Source: Isoperla grammatica
Lineage: Eukaryota; Arthropoda; Insecta; Plecoptera; Perlodidae
Direction of reading: 5' to 3'
DNA: 64,000 nt
NCBI GenBank assembly: GCA_945910005.1
Contig: OX246747.1
Location: 36,423,250-36,487,249 of the forward strand
In this document: one piece after another, positions 46,297 through 56,196 of the stretch
Position numbering within the stretch: the stretch's first letter is position 1
Layout of the letters: each line of letters begins with the position of its first letter
Notes under the pieces: model-generated
The model's database searches: none
Seen by the model: the letters and a program-made list of their open reading frames with translations, nothing else
What the model was told of the DNA's origin: nothing
Position numbers and translations under genes: made by a program

Positions 46297-46442
46297 GATC
46301 CAGTCTTACAATGTCCGAATAACTACTTATTCGTCGAATAGCTTGTTGTCTCCATCGCGACGACCAATCAAAACCCTTGAAATTCTCCACATAGCTTAAT
46401 TGCTACAAATAACTTTCTTATTAGGAGATTGTAAGACCGGCC
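46297..46442 (-). repeat. Hairpin element family B, copy 5
   Basis: GATCCAGTCTTACAATGTCC to GGAGATTGTAAGACCGGCC, with TTCGTCGAATAGCTTGTTGT inside. It lies in the intron just upstream of exon 16. Confidence 0.7.
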
Positions 46443-46519
46443 ATTACACAAACTAGATTAGTAGGAATAAAATTGTTGTCAGCGAATGTTGTAGATGTTG
46501 TTACGATGTCTTGTTGTAG

Positions 46520-46705
46520 GTCGCAAGGGGGGTCTGCTGCACGGCACAGACCTGGACACGGTCGTGGCGAGGGAGAGCGTCACAGGGGGGGTGCCGGGGG
46601 GTGTGGCCACGAGCGTTACCCTGGCAACGCAGGCGGCGACCCCGATGCCGATGATCGTCAGGAGATGCGTCGAGGAGATCGAGAGGAGAGGGCTCGACAT
46701 CATCG
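46520..46705 (+). CDS. syd-1: Syd-1 exon 16, start of the RhoGAP domain
   Basis: Acceptor TGTCTTGTTGTAG and donor GTGAGT; enters phase 1, leaves phase 1; 62 residues. KGGLLHGTDLDTVVARE is the usual opening of this RhoGAP subtype, and MPMIVRRCVEEIERRGLDII is the helix just before the arginine finger. The middle VTGGVPGGVATSVTLATQAA looks like a lineage-specific Gly/Ala/Thr loop. Confidence 0.94.
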
Positions 46706-47149
46706 GTGAGTCAACGTTCCCCCCCCTCCGTCTTGTCTCTTTATTTATCTTGGGTTCTTCGATACGAATGTCTTGAAGAGAGGGCATGAGAGTTTCAGCG
46801 ACTGTATGTCCACGTATTCTGCAGAAACTACGATTTCTATCTGTTAAAATTCCTTTAAAATTGCCAAAACGTGAACTGAAACGTGCGAACCCCTAAATAA
46901 CTGAATGATCTGTCTTGTTTGATAAATAATTATACTTACAATCTAGAAAATAAACCAAAAATTTAGGTTTTACTAAGAAAATGGCACATATATAATATAT
47001 ATTTCTGCTGAAATGCATGCTATTTTAATCTTGTGCAAACTTGCCATCACAGCTTGCACAGCTTTTTCCCTTTTAACTAGAATCAGGGGTAGATAAAATG
47101 ATTTACTTGTGTGTGCTTATATGCATGGCTGTACCATCTGTGCTTCACT

Positions 47150-47366
47150 TTCTTGTGTACAGGATAGGCCTCTACTTAACGTGTGTGTATATTCTCGTGC
47201 ACAGGACTGTACCGACTGTAATTCACTGTTATGTGTGTATATTATTGTGTGCAGCACTGTACTCCACGTGTGTATGTACTTGTGTACAGGACTGTACCAC
47301 CTGTGCTTCATGTGTATGTACTTCTGTGCAGCACTGTACTCTACGTGTGTATGTTCTCGTGTACAG
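47150..47366 (+). repeat. Decayed tandem copies of the exon 17 acceptor
   Basis: CAG followed by GACTGTAC or CACTGTAC recurs at 47205, 47255, 47290, 47332 and finally 47367, with GTGTGTATGTTCTCGTG-like spacers. Spacing (50, 35, 42, 35) suggests a two-part unit that has decayed. Only the last copy opens into the exon. Confidence 0.85.
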
Positions 47367-47647
47367 GACTGTACCGCCTGTGCGGCTCCGCCACCAAGAA
47401 GCGAATCCTCCGCGAGGCGTTCGAGCGCAACTCCCGCACGGTGGACCTCTCCCCCGACAACGTGCCCGACATCAACGTCATCACCGGCGTACTCAAGGAC
47501 TACCTCCGCGAGCTACCCGAGCCGCTCTTCACCAAGTGTCTCTACCAGATGATGGTAGACGCGCTCAGCGTGTGTCTACCAGACGACCCCGTCGGCAACG
47601 CCAAGCTCATGTTCTCTATCCTAGACTGTCTTCCCAAGGTCAATAGG
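47367..47647 (+). CDS. syd-1: Syd-1 exon 17, RhoGAP catalytic exon
   Basis: Acceptor TTCTCGTGTACAG and donor GTAAGT; enters phase 1, leaves phase 0; about 94 residues. GLYRLCGSATKK holds the arginine finger, Arg encoded at 47375-47377. VLKDYLRELPEPLF follows, the conserved Lys/Arg helix of RhoGAPs. Both features argue for an active GAP, which speeds GTP hydrolysis on Rho-family GTPases; the C. elegans SYD-1 GAP domain is reported to be atypical. Confidence 0.96.
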
Positions 47648-47877
47648 GTAAGTATATTACGCCTCTTCAATAGAGAGCACCGTACCTAATCTTTGTCCGT
47701 GGCAAAGCTTTGAACGCCGCAGGGAATTTTTTTTCGCTTCACTTACAATAAGTTGTTTCTACAGCCGCAGTTTCCTTGAAATTATTGGGTCCGAACTCGA
47801 ACGTTGGGTCCGAAAACATTTCCATAGCAACAAATCCTGTACTTATCTTGACACTTGACTGTGCATACATATGCTGT

Positions 47878-48296
47878 GGAGCCCTCCTAGCAAGAAACAC
47901 TCAATGAATTCAAAGTTGTTCTGAATCGGCCTTGTTGATTATGACGTTTGTCCGCAGGTGTTCGCACTGTCCAATCACTGATTCATATGTTTCGTATTAG
48001 AAATATCAATCTTTGATTGGTTATCGGCTATCGCTCACTCGTCGATGGTGTTCGGAGCCTACAGGGTTGGCTTATGCCCCATTTAGATGGTTCAATGTTC
48101 CTTGAATTCAAGGACAAAAAAGCATCAAAATAAAGAGAGATAATAAAACACAACAATACTCTACTTTATGTGAGGCTTTTTTGTCCTTGAATTCAAGGAA
48201 CATTGAGTGGAACATTGAACCGTCTAAATTGGGCATTGGTCGCTTTAAATTAAGAAAATCAGTCTTGTTACCGAGTGGGTAGATTCTAAATGTGAA
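47878..48296 (+). mobile_element. Dispersed hairpin repeat family C, copy 3, interrupted
   Basis: GAGCCCTCCTAGCAAGAAAC ... GGAGCCTACAGGGTTGGCTT, then an inserted palindrome (48074-48236), then the rest of the repeat GGTCGCTTTAAATTAAG ... GAGTGGGTAGATTCTAAATG. It ends about 45 bp before exon 18. Confidence 0.65.
48074..48236. mobile_element. Palindromic element nested in repeat family C
   Basis: ATGCCCCATTTAGATGGTTC at the left and GAACCGTCTAAATTGGGCAT at the right are inverted. The inner arms are TTCCTTGAATTCAAGGACAA and its complement. The element splits the family C copy, so it came later. Confidence 0.75.
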
Positions 48297-48341
48297 TTTT
48301 TAGTTTATTTTCTATCTTATATTGACTCTTGTCTGTTGCAG

Positions 48342-48537
48342 TGCACACTCATCTACCTCATGGACCATCTAGCGTTGGTGGCCTCCCAGTCCGATCGCAA
48401 CAAAATGACACCGCAGAATCTGGCGGTGTGTTTCGGTCCTGTGCTGATGCTGCAGAGTCAAGAAGGCTGTGAGCTGCAGTTCAACCAGCCAATCAGCGTG
48501 CTCAAGTATCTGCTGGAGATTTGGCCGGGCAAGTCAG
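48342..48537 (+). CDS. syd-1: Syd-1 exon 18, end of the RhoGAP domain
   Basis: Acceptor TTGTCTGTTGCAG and donor GTAACG; enters phase 0, leaves phase 1; 65 residues. CTLIYLMDHLALVASQSDRN and KMTPQNLAVCFGPVLM include the conserved Asn-Leu-Ala-x-x-Phe-Gly-Pro motif of the RhoGAP fold, and ISVLKYLLEIWP closes the domain. Confidence 0.95.
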
Positions 48538-48539
48538 GT

Positions 48540-49010
48540 AACGTACGCACGCCGCAACTCTGTGATACTTACTACTAACTCACAGCTAGCATCAACAGTC
48601 CTTCAGTGAGTTACATTTTAAAATAAAAAAAAGTTTTTTCTTTATTTCTTTACAATATTTTTTTAGACTTTTCAACTTGTGGCAGCTCCACCCAATTTTG
48701 TCCAAAATGGACTTCTTGTGACCGATTGTAAATAATTACAAAAAAAGTGTGAGTCCTGACCTGAAAGGGTTAACTTTACAACAGTTTAGAGTCCGTTTCT
48801 AAGAAACTTGAAGGAAACTGATGTTTGTCTAGTTAGAGATATTTCTGAAGATGTCTCCTACATGGGTGAGCTTGCAAGTAAGTATGTACACGCCACATTG
48901 GTTTTTGATCATACGTAAAAGACCATCATCTGCATTTGAGACAATGTCAGATATCATTAAATATCCTGCAACTGCCTTAAAAAAAAAAAGCTTTTATTTT
49001 TTCTTATAGT
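48540..49010. other. Intron sequence, nothing recognised
   Basis: Intron between exons 18 and 19, AT-rich. Confidence 0.5.
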
Positions 49011-49011
49011 C

Positions 49012-49160
49012 GATTTACAGCTACGCGTTGCGAGTGAAGCGAAGGCGCGAGCTCAATCAGTGGCCAATTTGCGTGAAACTATTAACTTCTTTGCGTGAAA
49101 CTCGGCCGCTGATTGGAGCTTGCGCCCTCGCTTCGCTCGCAACGCGTAGCTGTAAACGTA
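49012..49160. repeat. Small palindromic element (TTTACAGCTACGCGTTGCGA ends)
   Basis: TTTACAGCTACGCGTTGCGA at the left and TCGCAACGCGTAGCTGTAAA at the right are perfect inverted repeats; the arms extend through AAGCGAAGGCGCGAGCTC and its complement. Confidence 0.8.
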
Positions 49161-49187
49161 CCATTATTGTGGCGACCTTTCTTTTCA

Positions 49188-49360
49188 GAACTGATCTAAT
49201 CACGGCCCTCTAGATCTTCATTGAGAACAATGCACAACAGTAAAAAATGCACCCTTAACATATAACATTTGAAAACTAGTTGTTATTGTTGAGCATTGTA
49301 GTCACTGATCTATGAAGGGGTGACCCTTAGATAGAAGTAATCAGTAATCTACATCAATTC
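49188..49360 (+). repeat. Dispersed repeat (also at 54950-55195)
   Basis: Shares CTAATCACGGCCCTCTAGAT, CCCTTAGATAGA and CAATTCTGAAA-type segments with 54950-55195, where the unit occurs about twice. Confidence 0.55.
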
Positions 49361-49550
49361 TGAAATTCCAAATGTACTTCTTATAAGCAACCAAAGCCAC
49401 TGTCTATAAATAATAAAGAAACTAATGTGACTTCAAATTTTTAAATAATTTCTAAAAAAAAAAAAAAAAAATCAAAAATATATTTTGTGTGTGTGTGTGT
49501 GTGAGTGAATGTCTTTAGCAACAAGTTATCAGTGCTCCTTCCACAGACAG

Positions 49551-49685
49551 TGAGGGAGGTCGCGGCGCATTTATCCCCGCCCACCTGTCGCATCGTTTCT
49601 GCGCCCGCGCCTCAGGTTACCTCAACCCCGACCATCATCGGAGGTCCCTGGTCACTGCGCAGTTCCATGCGAGCCAAGCAGATTG
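49551..49685 (+). CDS. syd-1: Syd-1 exon 19, post-GAP linker
   Basis: Enters phase 1, leaves phase 1 before GTGAGT; 45 residues. There are two AG options four bases apart (CCACAGACAG). The second is chosen because it alone joins exon 18 to exon 20 without a stop, giving VREVAAHLSPPTCRIV and PTIIGGPWSLRSSMRAKQI. The first AG would end in a stop shortly after the exon 20 junction. Confidence 0.85.
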
Positions 49686-49689
49686 GTGA

Positions 49690-50200
49690 GTTGCCTTCAT
49701 TTACTCACTTATTTAGTTTCGTTTTTCATTTTTGAGAATTTTTTGAGTTTTTCCTTTTTTGAGACTTTTTTTCTTTTTTGAGAATTTTTTTGTTGAGAAT
49801 TTTTTGGAGAATTTTTTTAATTAATTAATTAATATTAATTATCCTTTGTAGTCAATCACTTTTACCTAAAAAAAGACAAAGGACAAATTCCAGAATATTA
49901 CATATTCGTATATAGCTCATCCTTATTCGAACTATGAACCATCACATCTTCCTTTCAAAAGTAACTCATTTTTTTAAGTAACTTATAAGGTAACTTTATT
50001 ACCTTGCTTGTATACTAGTTTATATTTTGAGTAACTTATTCAACACTTGTTATTACCAAATTGGCAATAGACATTAAACAAAAGATTTGTAATACTTTTT
50101 GTAAAATAAATTGTATTCATAATTTAAAAGATGTTGTGATTGGGTGATAGGTTAGATGTGAATCGTTTGATGACAGGTTTTTCAACATGTATGACACAAC
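49690..50200. other. AT-rich intron sequence, nothing recognised
   Basis: Intron between exons 19 and 20, T-rich near 49740-49830. A C run (50207-50227) follows, just before the exon 20 acceptor. Confidence 0.5.
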
Positions 50201-50261
50201 TATCTTCCCCCCCCCCCCCCCCCCCCCGCCCCTACTAAAGCATGTCTGTCTGTCTGTCTAG

Positions 50262-51019
50262 TGGTATCATCTCCCGATACACCAACAAGTGAGTCTTCCC
50301 CGGACGATGTGATCCACAAGACATCGGGGACCTCGATTCCCTCGGGAACACTGAGGAAGACTCCCGACAAACCGATGGGAGGTTTCGGCCAGAACCCGGT
50401 TAACACCGGCACGCTCGGGAGGAACTCCGCCGGTTCCTACAACCGGAACTCTGGAACTCTCGAGTACGACCGGAACTCGACGACGACCGACCGGAACTCG
50501 GGTTCCTTCGGGAACACGGGAACCTTCGACGGTGGCAGGAACACGGGTAACAACGGCACCCTGGACAGGAATACTGGACCCTACGCGGGGACGTTAGAGA
50601 GGAACGCGATCCCGTACGGTTCGGGGACACTGGATCGAAACAAGGGAATGCTGGACAATTCCGGGACCTTGGAAAGGAACTCCGGAATGATGATGGACAG
50701 GAGTCCCGGAAACATGGACAAGAGTCCGGGGTATATGGAGTCGGCGGCGATGGACCGCAGTCCGGGGCTGTTGGACGCGGGATCCGGGACGATGATGGAT
50801 ACGAGTCCGGGCGGTACGGACCGGAGTCCCGGGTCCGGGATATTGCCGTCCAACGGGAAGGCGGACGGGCTGGACGTCGGAGACGATCAGATGCTGCAGA
50901 CGCCGACGTCGTCAACGACAACGGAGGACTCACGGAAGGAGGCGACCGGACGAGAGGCCGATGTGGAGGCGAGCGATGACGATAAGGACGAGCTGGGTGA
51001 TCGCGATAAGCAGTTCTAG
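50262..51019 (+). CDS. syd-1: Syd-1 exon 20, repetitive C-terminal tail and stop
   Basis: Acceptor GTCTGTCTGTCTAG; enters phase 1; about 252 residues to TAG at 51017-51019. It starts VVSSPDTPTSESSPDD, then carries about seven degenerate GTLxRN motifs (x is G, D or E) and related DRN/YNRN motifs, followed by about six DRSPG/DKSPG/DTSPG motifs. The acidic end (DDDKDELGDRDKQF) coincides with the first unit of a 52-bp tandem repeat. Probably disordered. A GTGAGT donor inside the exon (50289) would leave a 27-nt phase-preserving version. Confidence 0.88.
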
Positions 51020-51400
51020 GCGATTGCGAGAGATAAGGAGGAGCTGGGTGATTGCGATAAGCAGTTTAGGCGATTGCGAGAAGTTAAGGAAGAGCTAGGT
51101 GATTGCAATAAGCAGTTCTAGGCGATTGCGAGAAGATAAGGAAGAGCTAGGTGATCGCGATAAGTAGTTCTAGGTGATTGCGAGAAGATAAGGAAGAGCT
51201 AGGTGATTGCAATAAGCATTTCTAGGTGATTGTGAGAAGATAAGGAAGAGCTAGGTGATTGCAATAAGCAGTTCTAGGCGATTGTGAGATGATAAGGATG
51301 GGCTGGGTAATCGCGATAAGCAGCAGCTCTAGGCGATTGCGAGATGATAAGGAAAAGCTGGATGATCGCGGTAAGCAGTTCTAGGCGATTGCGAGCGGTG
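50960..51400 (+). repeat. 52-bp tandem repeat spanning the stop codon
   Basis: About eight units of GGCGATTGCGAGAAGATAAG plus GAAGAGCTAGGTGATCGC and GATAAGCAGTTCT. The first, most diverged unit encodes the last ~17 codons and the stop; the rest lie after the stop. Most units repeat a TAG in the same place (CAGTTCTAG). Confidence 0.9.
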
Positions 51401-53259
51401 ATTGTGATGGGCGAGGGTTGAAGAGAAGGGGGACGTAGCTTCCCTTATCGGGCGATATATACGGAAGTCTCGACTTTGTAAAACCCTTTAATTCAAGATT
51501 TATGTATTAATCTAACAACAGCAGCAGAAGATTTGGGTATTTACTTGAGTTTTGTAATTCCAAACGGTATTAATACGGTAGCCTCTCGTTAATTCACTCT
51601 AGCGATGAAGTCCTTGGAGACTGTTTGGCTTAGGTATTCAAATTGGGGTTTTTGAAAACCCTTGCGCTTTGAATTAAAAAGAGACTACCGCTTATAGGGT
51701 GACTGTCAATTTGAATTAAAGATGTTTTACATGCTCTGTATTTTGGAAGTACCATTAAGTACACTGTCGTCTTTTTAACATTACTACATTGTCAGCTGAC
51801 TTAATTTTTTCTAGGTGTACGTTTGCTATCTCGATGCATTCATAGGTGTATAATATATTAACAATCTTTTGATGCAACTAAAGTGTTAGGTTGAGTTCTA
51901 CTGAAGCGCAAAGACAAGCAAAACAGTATATTTAATGTTTATTTCCAAAATATATTTAATTCAATGGTTTTTCTGTGAGACATATCTTACGTTGACGATG
52001 TAGATAAACGAGACTGTGTAAATTTGGATTGTGTAATCAACGGAATCCAGTAATCAATGGTCTTACCTCGTAATCATCAACTAAAGTCAATCTAATAGTA
52101 TTTTTAAACTAATTAAAACATGTTAGGTTCTTACAATTTTCGTGGTGATCTTTGTTTGTAATAGTTTTTAGCGAAGAAACTATTTTGAACGTAAAAACGT
52201 AAACCCCCTAGGGGGTTTAAGTGTGTTATATGGTGAAACAATGTTGTTACTATCTGGATTCCGTTGTAGTGAACTTTGCATGTTAGAAAAGTCGGTATAA
52301 ACACCGAATGGAATGGAATGGAATCCACAGGGCACACCTGAGAACAAATACAAATATATAGAATTAATAATATATTGATATGTGGAGGTCAAAACTTTGA
52401 TGTCCCATACCAGAGCTGTTTACGAATCATACGCAGTGAGCATTGTTAAGATATTTCTAGTCACATAGAATATACATACACGAAGAACGATCGTGGATAA
52501 TGTACTTAAATCCTAAGAGTTATTGGTGTTACTAAAGAGAAAGGTTTGGTGTGTAATAGTATGTGAATTTATCAAAATATTTACAAAGATAGAGAGAGAG
52601 TGAGAGAGATTTAGAGCAACACGCAAAGCAATACGACTGTGTAATACGAAACGTTGTCGTTCCTAGAGAGAGAAATGCTTCGAAACAATGTAGAAACTGT
52701 GCGCAGATAAAAGACAAAACTCGGACAACGAACGACGCGATTACGTCTTCAGTCATTTTCGACCGGTTTCGTAAAAATACGATTCAATCCTTATTAAACT
52801 CCACTTTTAACGTTTATCTTCGAAGATCGATTCGACCCATCGATTCGTATCTATCGACCGCCACAATTTTTCGAGCTTCGCAGCAACAATTATTAACGTA
52901 CGCGAGTCTCGAAATAAATATATATATATATTCTTGTCGCGTGCGTAACTAACGATAACTAAGTAATAATAATAATAATTAACTAATAATAATAACAATG
53001 AATTAATAATAATAACAACAAGCTTATCGAATCGAAAGTCGATCACTCGCCGGGTTATCGAACGATGTGTGTGTATGTGTACGTATACGAATCGGGAAAC
53101 AAAAATGGCAACTGCAGCGCGCAAAAAAAACTAATTTACACTAAAAAAAATAGAATTATTATTATTATTATTAAATACCTCCTAGTCAATGGTCAATGAA
53201 GTCAATAGCGCCATTCGGCGTGCAGTGTCATAATGTGTATCATCGCAACTGTCCTCCCT

Positions 53260-53296
<37 letters not shown>

Positions 53297-54930
53297 ACCC
53301 CCCTCATAAATAGATGTTAAGTGTAAGTGTGGTGGTGAAAGTGCTCTTGTGCGCATGAGTGCTCACTCACTGCGGTGTTATCGCAATTAGGGATGGTCCC
53401 GGAAGCAATAAGATCGTTAACGAACGCAATAACTTATTGTGTAGTCGTTGTTTTTGGTTGGAACGACACAAACAAACAAAGTTCCGAGGGATGGGGCGAG
53501 TAGAATTATTGTCTTTCCGGTATAATATGTGTTTTGTTTGAATCGAACGCGTTATTGATTGTTTAAACAAACGGTGGAAAAAAAAACACTTTTGTCCGAA
53601 TCAAAAGAAAAAGAAGAAGGGAAGTGTTCTCGTTGTATCGTTGTAAAAAAAAAAATACGTGTTGTGATTTTTCGTTTTTTAGGAGTTTGATTTTTACGAA
53701 CTTATTCTCTAGTCAGAACCATTCATACATGTTGATCATTTCGTATGAGTTGTTGACGTTTAAATACATACAAAGTGATAACAAATGTGTGCGTACGTAG
53801 ATAACGAACGATTACCACTTAACCGACTATTTCATTAGCTATCGTTGCCCCAACGCGCGGTGGTTGTAGTTGTTGTAGCGTACCTAACTATAACCGCGCT
53901 CAGTGTGCAGAACTAGGCAGGAAGTGCTGCCGTGTAAAACCAACAACTTACCTCGACGAGTTTTATTTTTTTACATTTTTTCCCCTCTTCATACTGATTA
54001 TTCCTAAAATGTATGTATAATGTTATAAATTTCGCTTTTTTCATTTTTTGTTTACATCTTTTTCCTCTACAAACCTTTTATTTGTACAATTTCAGTAATT
54101 TTATAAATTACATCAGAACTTTCCAATTTTTTTGTTTTAACATGAGGGAAGCGTCAGGCATGGCCAGCCGGCTTCGATGTACCTAGGGGCCAGAATATGA
54201 TGGGATTAATTTCCTATCCCCTACCCGACTTCATTGTTGGACACAGGGAGCAGATAAAAAAAAATAAAAAAAAAAAAATGGATATATGCATAAGTTGCAG
54301 GTATCATATTACAGAGCCTTATCGAAATCTGTATGTATTGTTGGTGTCATTGAGAACTCAAACTACCACTTTGATAGCGCTGCTAAGCAACCTCCTTGTC
54401 TGCATCATTGATGATTTAACAATAAAACAACAATGCACAATTTACAACTAAACTCCATCTCATAATAGTTTATTTTCTTGCCACCAGAATGCATCTAGTC
54501 TATTTTGAGTGGTCAGTAACTAAGACATACTTTATTAGTCAACTTTTAAAACATTAACGTCTACTTTTGTCTTTATTTTGTCTCTTAAAAACGCAAAGTA
54601 GATCGAGGTAAGCTGTCGGTTTTCAAATACGCTCATGTTGATTTTACAAGTTCCCCGCAGCAGTCTCTCCGTTGTTTTAAGTCTAGCGGAGTCACTTAGC
54701 CGCTTGTCCATAACTACGTCTAAGACTACCGTTTAACAGATTTATAAAGTGTATCGTTCGTTATTAATTAATTAAGATATAGAATATAATGTAATATAAT
54801 ATACCTACCAAAACTAATTGTTTACGCTCTTTCTATACAGTTACTTGTCGCGTCGTTGCGACATGTGGGTCTACAATGCAAATCACTGCCAATGATGTTC
54901 ATTATTCATTAACTCACCGTTTTCAAAAAA
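51401..54930. other. AT-rich stretch after the gene; possible long 3' UTR
   Basis: No further exon or gene is recognised. Few dispersed repeats are visible compared with the introns. A C run of 34 lies at 53263-53296. A dispersed repeat related to 19155-19260 lies at 54145-54255. A transcribed 3' UTR is possible but not shown by the sequence. Confidence 0.4.
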
Positions 54931-54949
54931 ATACCGTCTGGCAATAGAT

Positions 54950-55195
54950 TTTTTTCAGAATTGATCTAGGACCAGAATTCAGAATTGATAAAGCTAATTA
55001 CGGCCCACTAGATCTTGAATGACAACAGTGAAAAATACACCTTAACATAACTATCAAGGACCCTTAGATAGGGCTAATCACGGCCCTTTAGATCTATAAT
55101 TACAAAAATGCACATCAGTGAAAAATACATCTTAACATAACTATCAAGGATTCTTAGATAGAGCTAATCACGGCCTTCTAGATCAATTCTGAAAA
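54950..55195 (+). repeat. Dispersed repeat, about two units of ~95 bp
   Basis: CTTAACATAACTATCAAGGA and CTTAGATAG(G/A)GCTAATCACG occur twice. Related to 49188-49360. Confidence 0.6.
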
Positions 55196-56196
55196 TCATC
55201 TATTAAAATATCACCACAAGATAATAAACAAGAGTCATGTTTTTTCGTCTCTCATACGATTAGACTCAAACCTACTTGAGCGGAGGGCTATAATGTGGAG
55301 AACGCAATATCAATGGTATGAGCTTTCAATAAAGTATTCTGTGACGTCACGCAGCAATAGACAACAGACTGTTTTACGATGAAACTTGCAAGAGAATTAA
55401 ATGGATATATACACACGTAACCGCACGGTCATAACATAAAAACACAATAGCAAAGTGTGTTGATTTTCGGAGCGTCGGCCTCTTCCTCAGAGTACCCTAT
55501 AGCGTCTGAGGAAGAAAAGGGACGCTCTCGAAAATTTGTACGCACTTTTAAGTTATGGCCGTGGTTTCTGATCGTGTTATGTGTGTTTTTATTTAATTGA
55601 CTGTCTGTTTGCGTTAGTAGGTATAGCTATTAAAAAGACTGCAAGAATGGTTTTTATTGCAATAAGAACTGATAACTGTGAAGGGAAACAAATCGTCTAC
55701 GTTTTCATGTACGTTTATATCATTTTTGTCAATTATTAGTTAATCTTAAATACTCTATTTTATTTATAATCATTATATATGTAATATAATATATCACTAG
55801 TAGTTAGTTTAAGAGAAACAGTATATCAGTTCCAGCTTTAAAATATATATAAATGCGCCATTTTGCATATCTTGCAGTTGCATATCTTAACTTAACTATG
55901 CCAGAAGACTCAAATGTTACAATTTGTTTTCCTCAAAACATTTAGTGGTCATGGTCCAATTGCCGTAAATTACGGTGGGTTCCTACGTTCCAGGCTCGAA
56001 GATTTCATGCCCACATCTTTATATATCGCCTACTAATATATCGATTAACATCGTTACTAAAATATGAGAAGTAAATGCTGCAATATCATTCGTTCGTTAA
56101 CTATAAATAGGTTCGTTGTAATAGGTTAAATGGATTCTAGCACGCCACTTAGGTGGGAACGTGGATGAGGGGGGGGGGGGGGGCAAGTATATTGTA

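Larger units (their letters stand above)
19889..51019 (+). other. syd-1: Syd-1 / RhoGAP100F gene, 20 coding exons (5' incomplete)
   Basis: Twenty GT-AG exons keep phase throughout and sum to 4215 nt, 1404 codons plus a stop at 51017-51019. Numbering from exon 1: conserved block at 32-104, PDZ about 105-195, linker with conserved short patches about 196-725, C2 about 731-871, RhoGAP about 884-1105, disordered tail to 1404. In flies and worms, Syd-1 is an early presynaptic assembly protein that acts with neurexin and liprin-alpha and through Rho-family GTPases. The PDZ-C2-RhoGAP order is specific to the protostome form; vertebrate SYDE1/2 lack the PDZ. The true N terminus lies upstream or in an unidentified exon. 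Introns are full of transposon debris, and at least seven exon edges are duplicated in tandem. Confidence 0.93.

Noticed and set aside
50400..50933. 177-codon antisense frame opposite exon 20
   Set aside because: It arises from biased codon composition of the sense exon; no splice or homology support.
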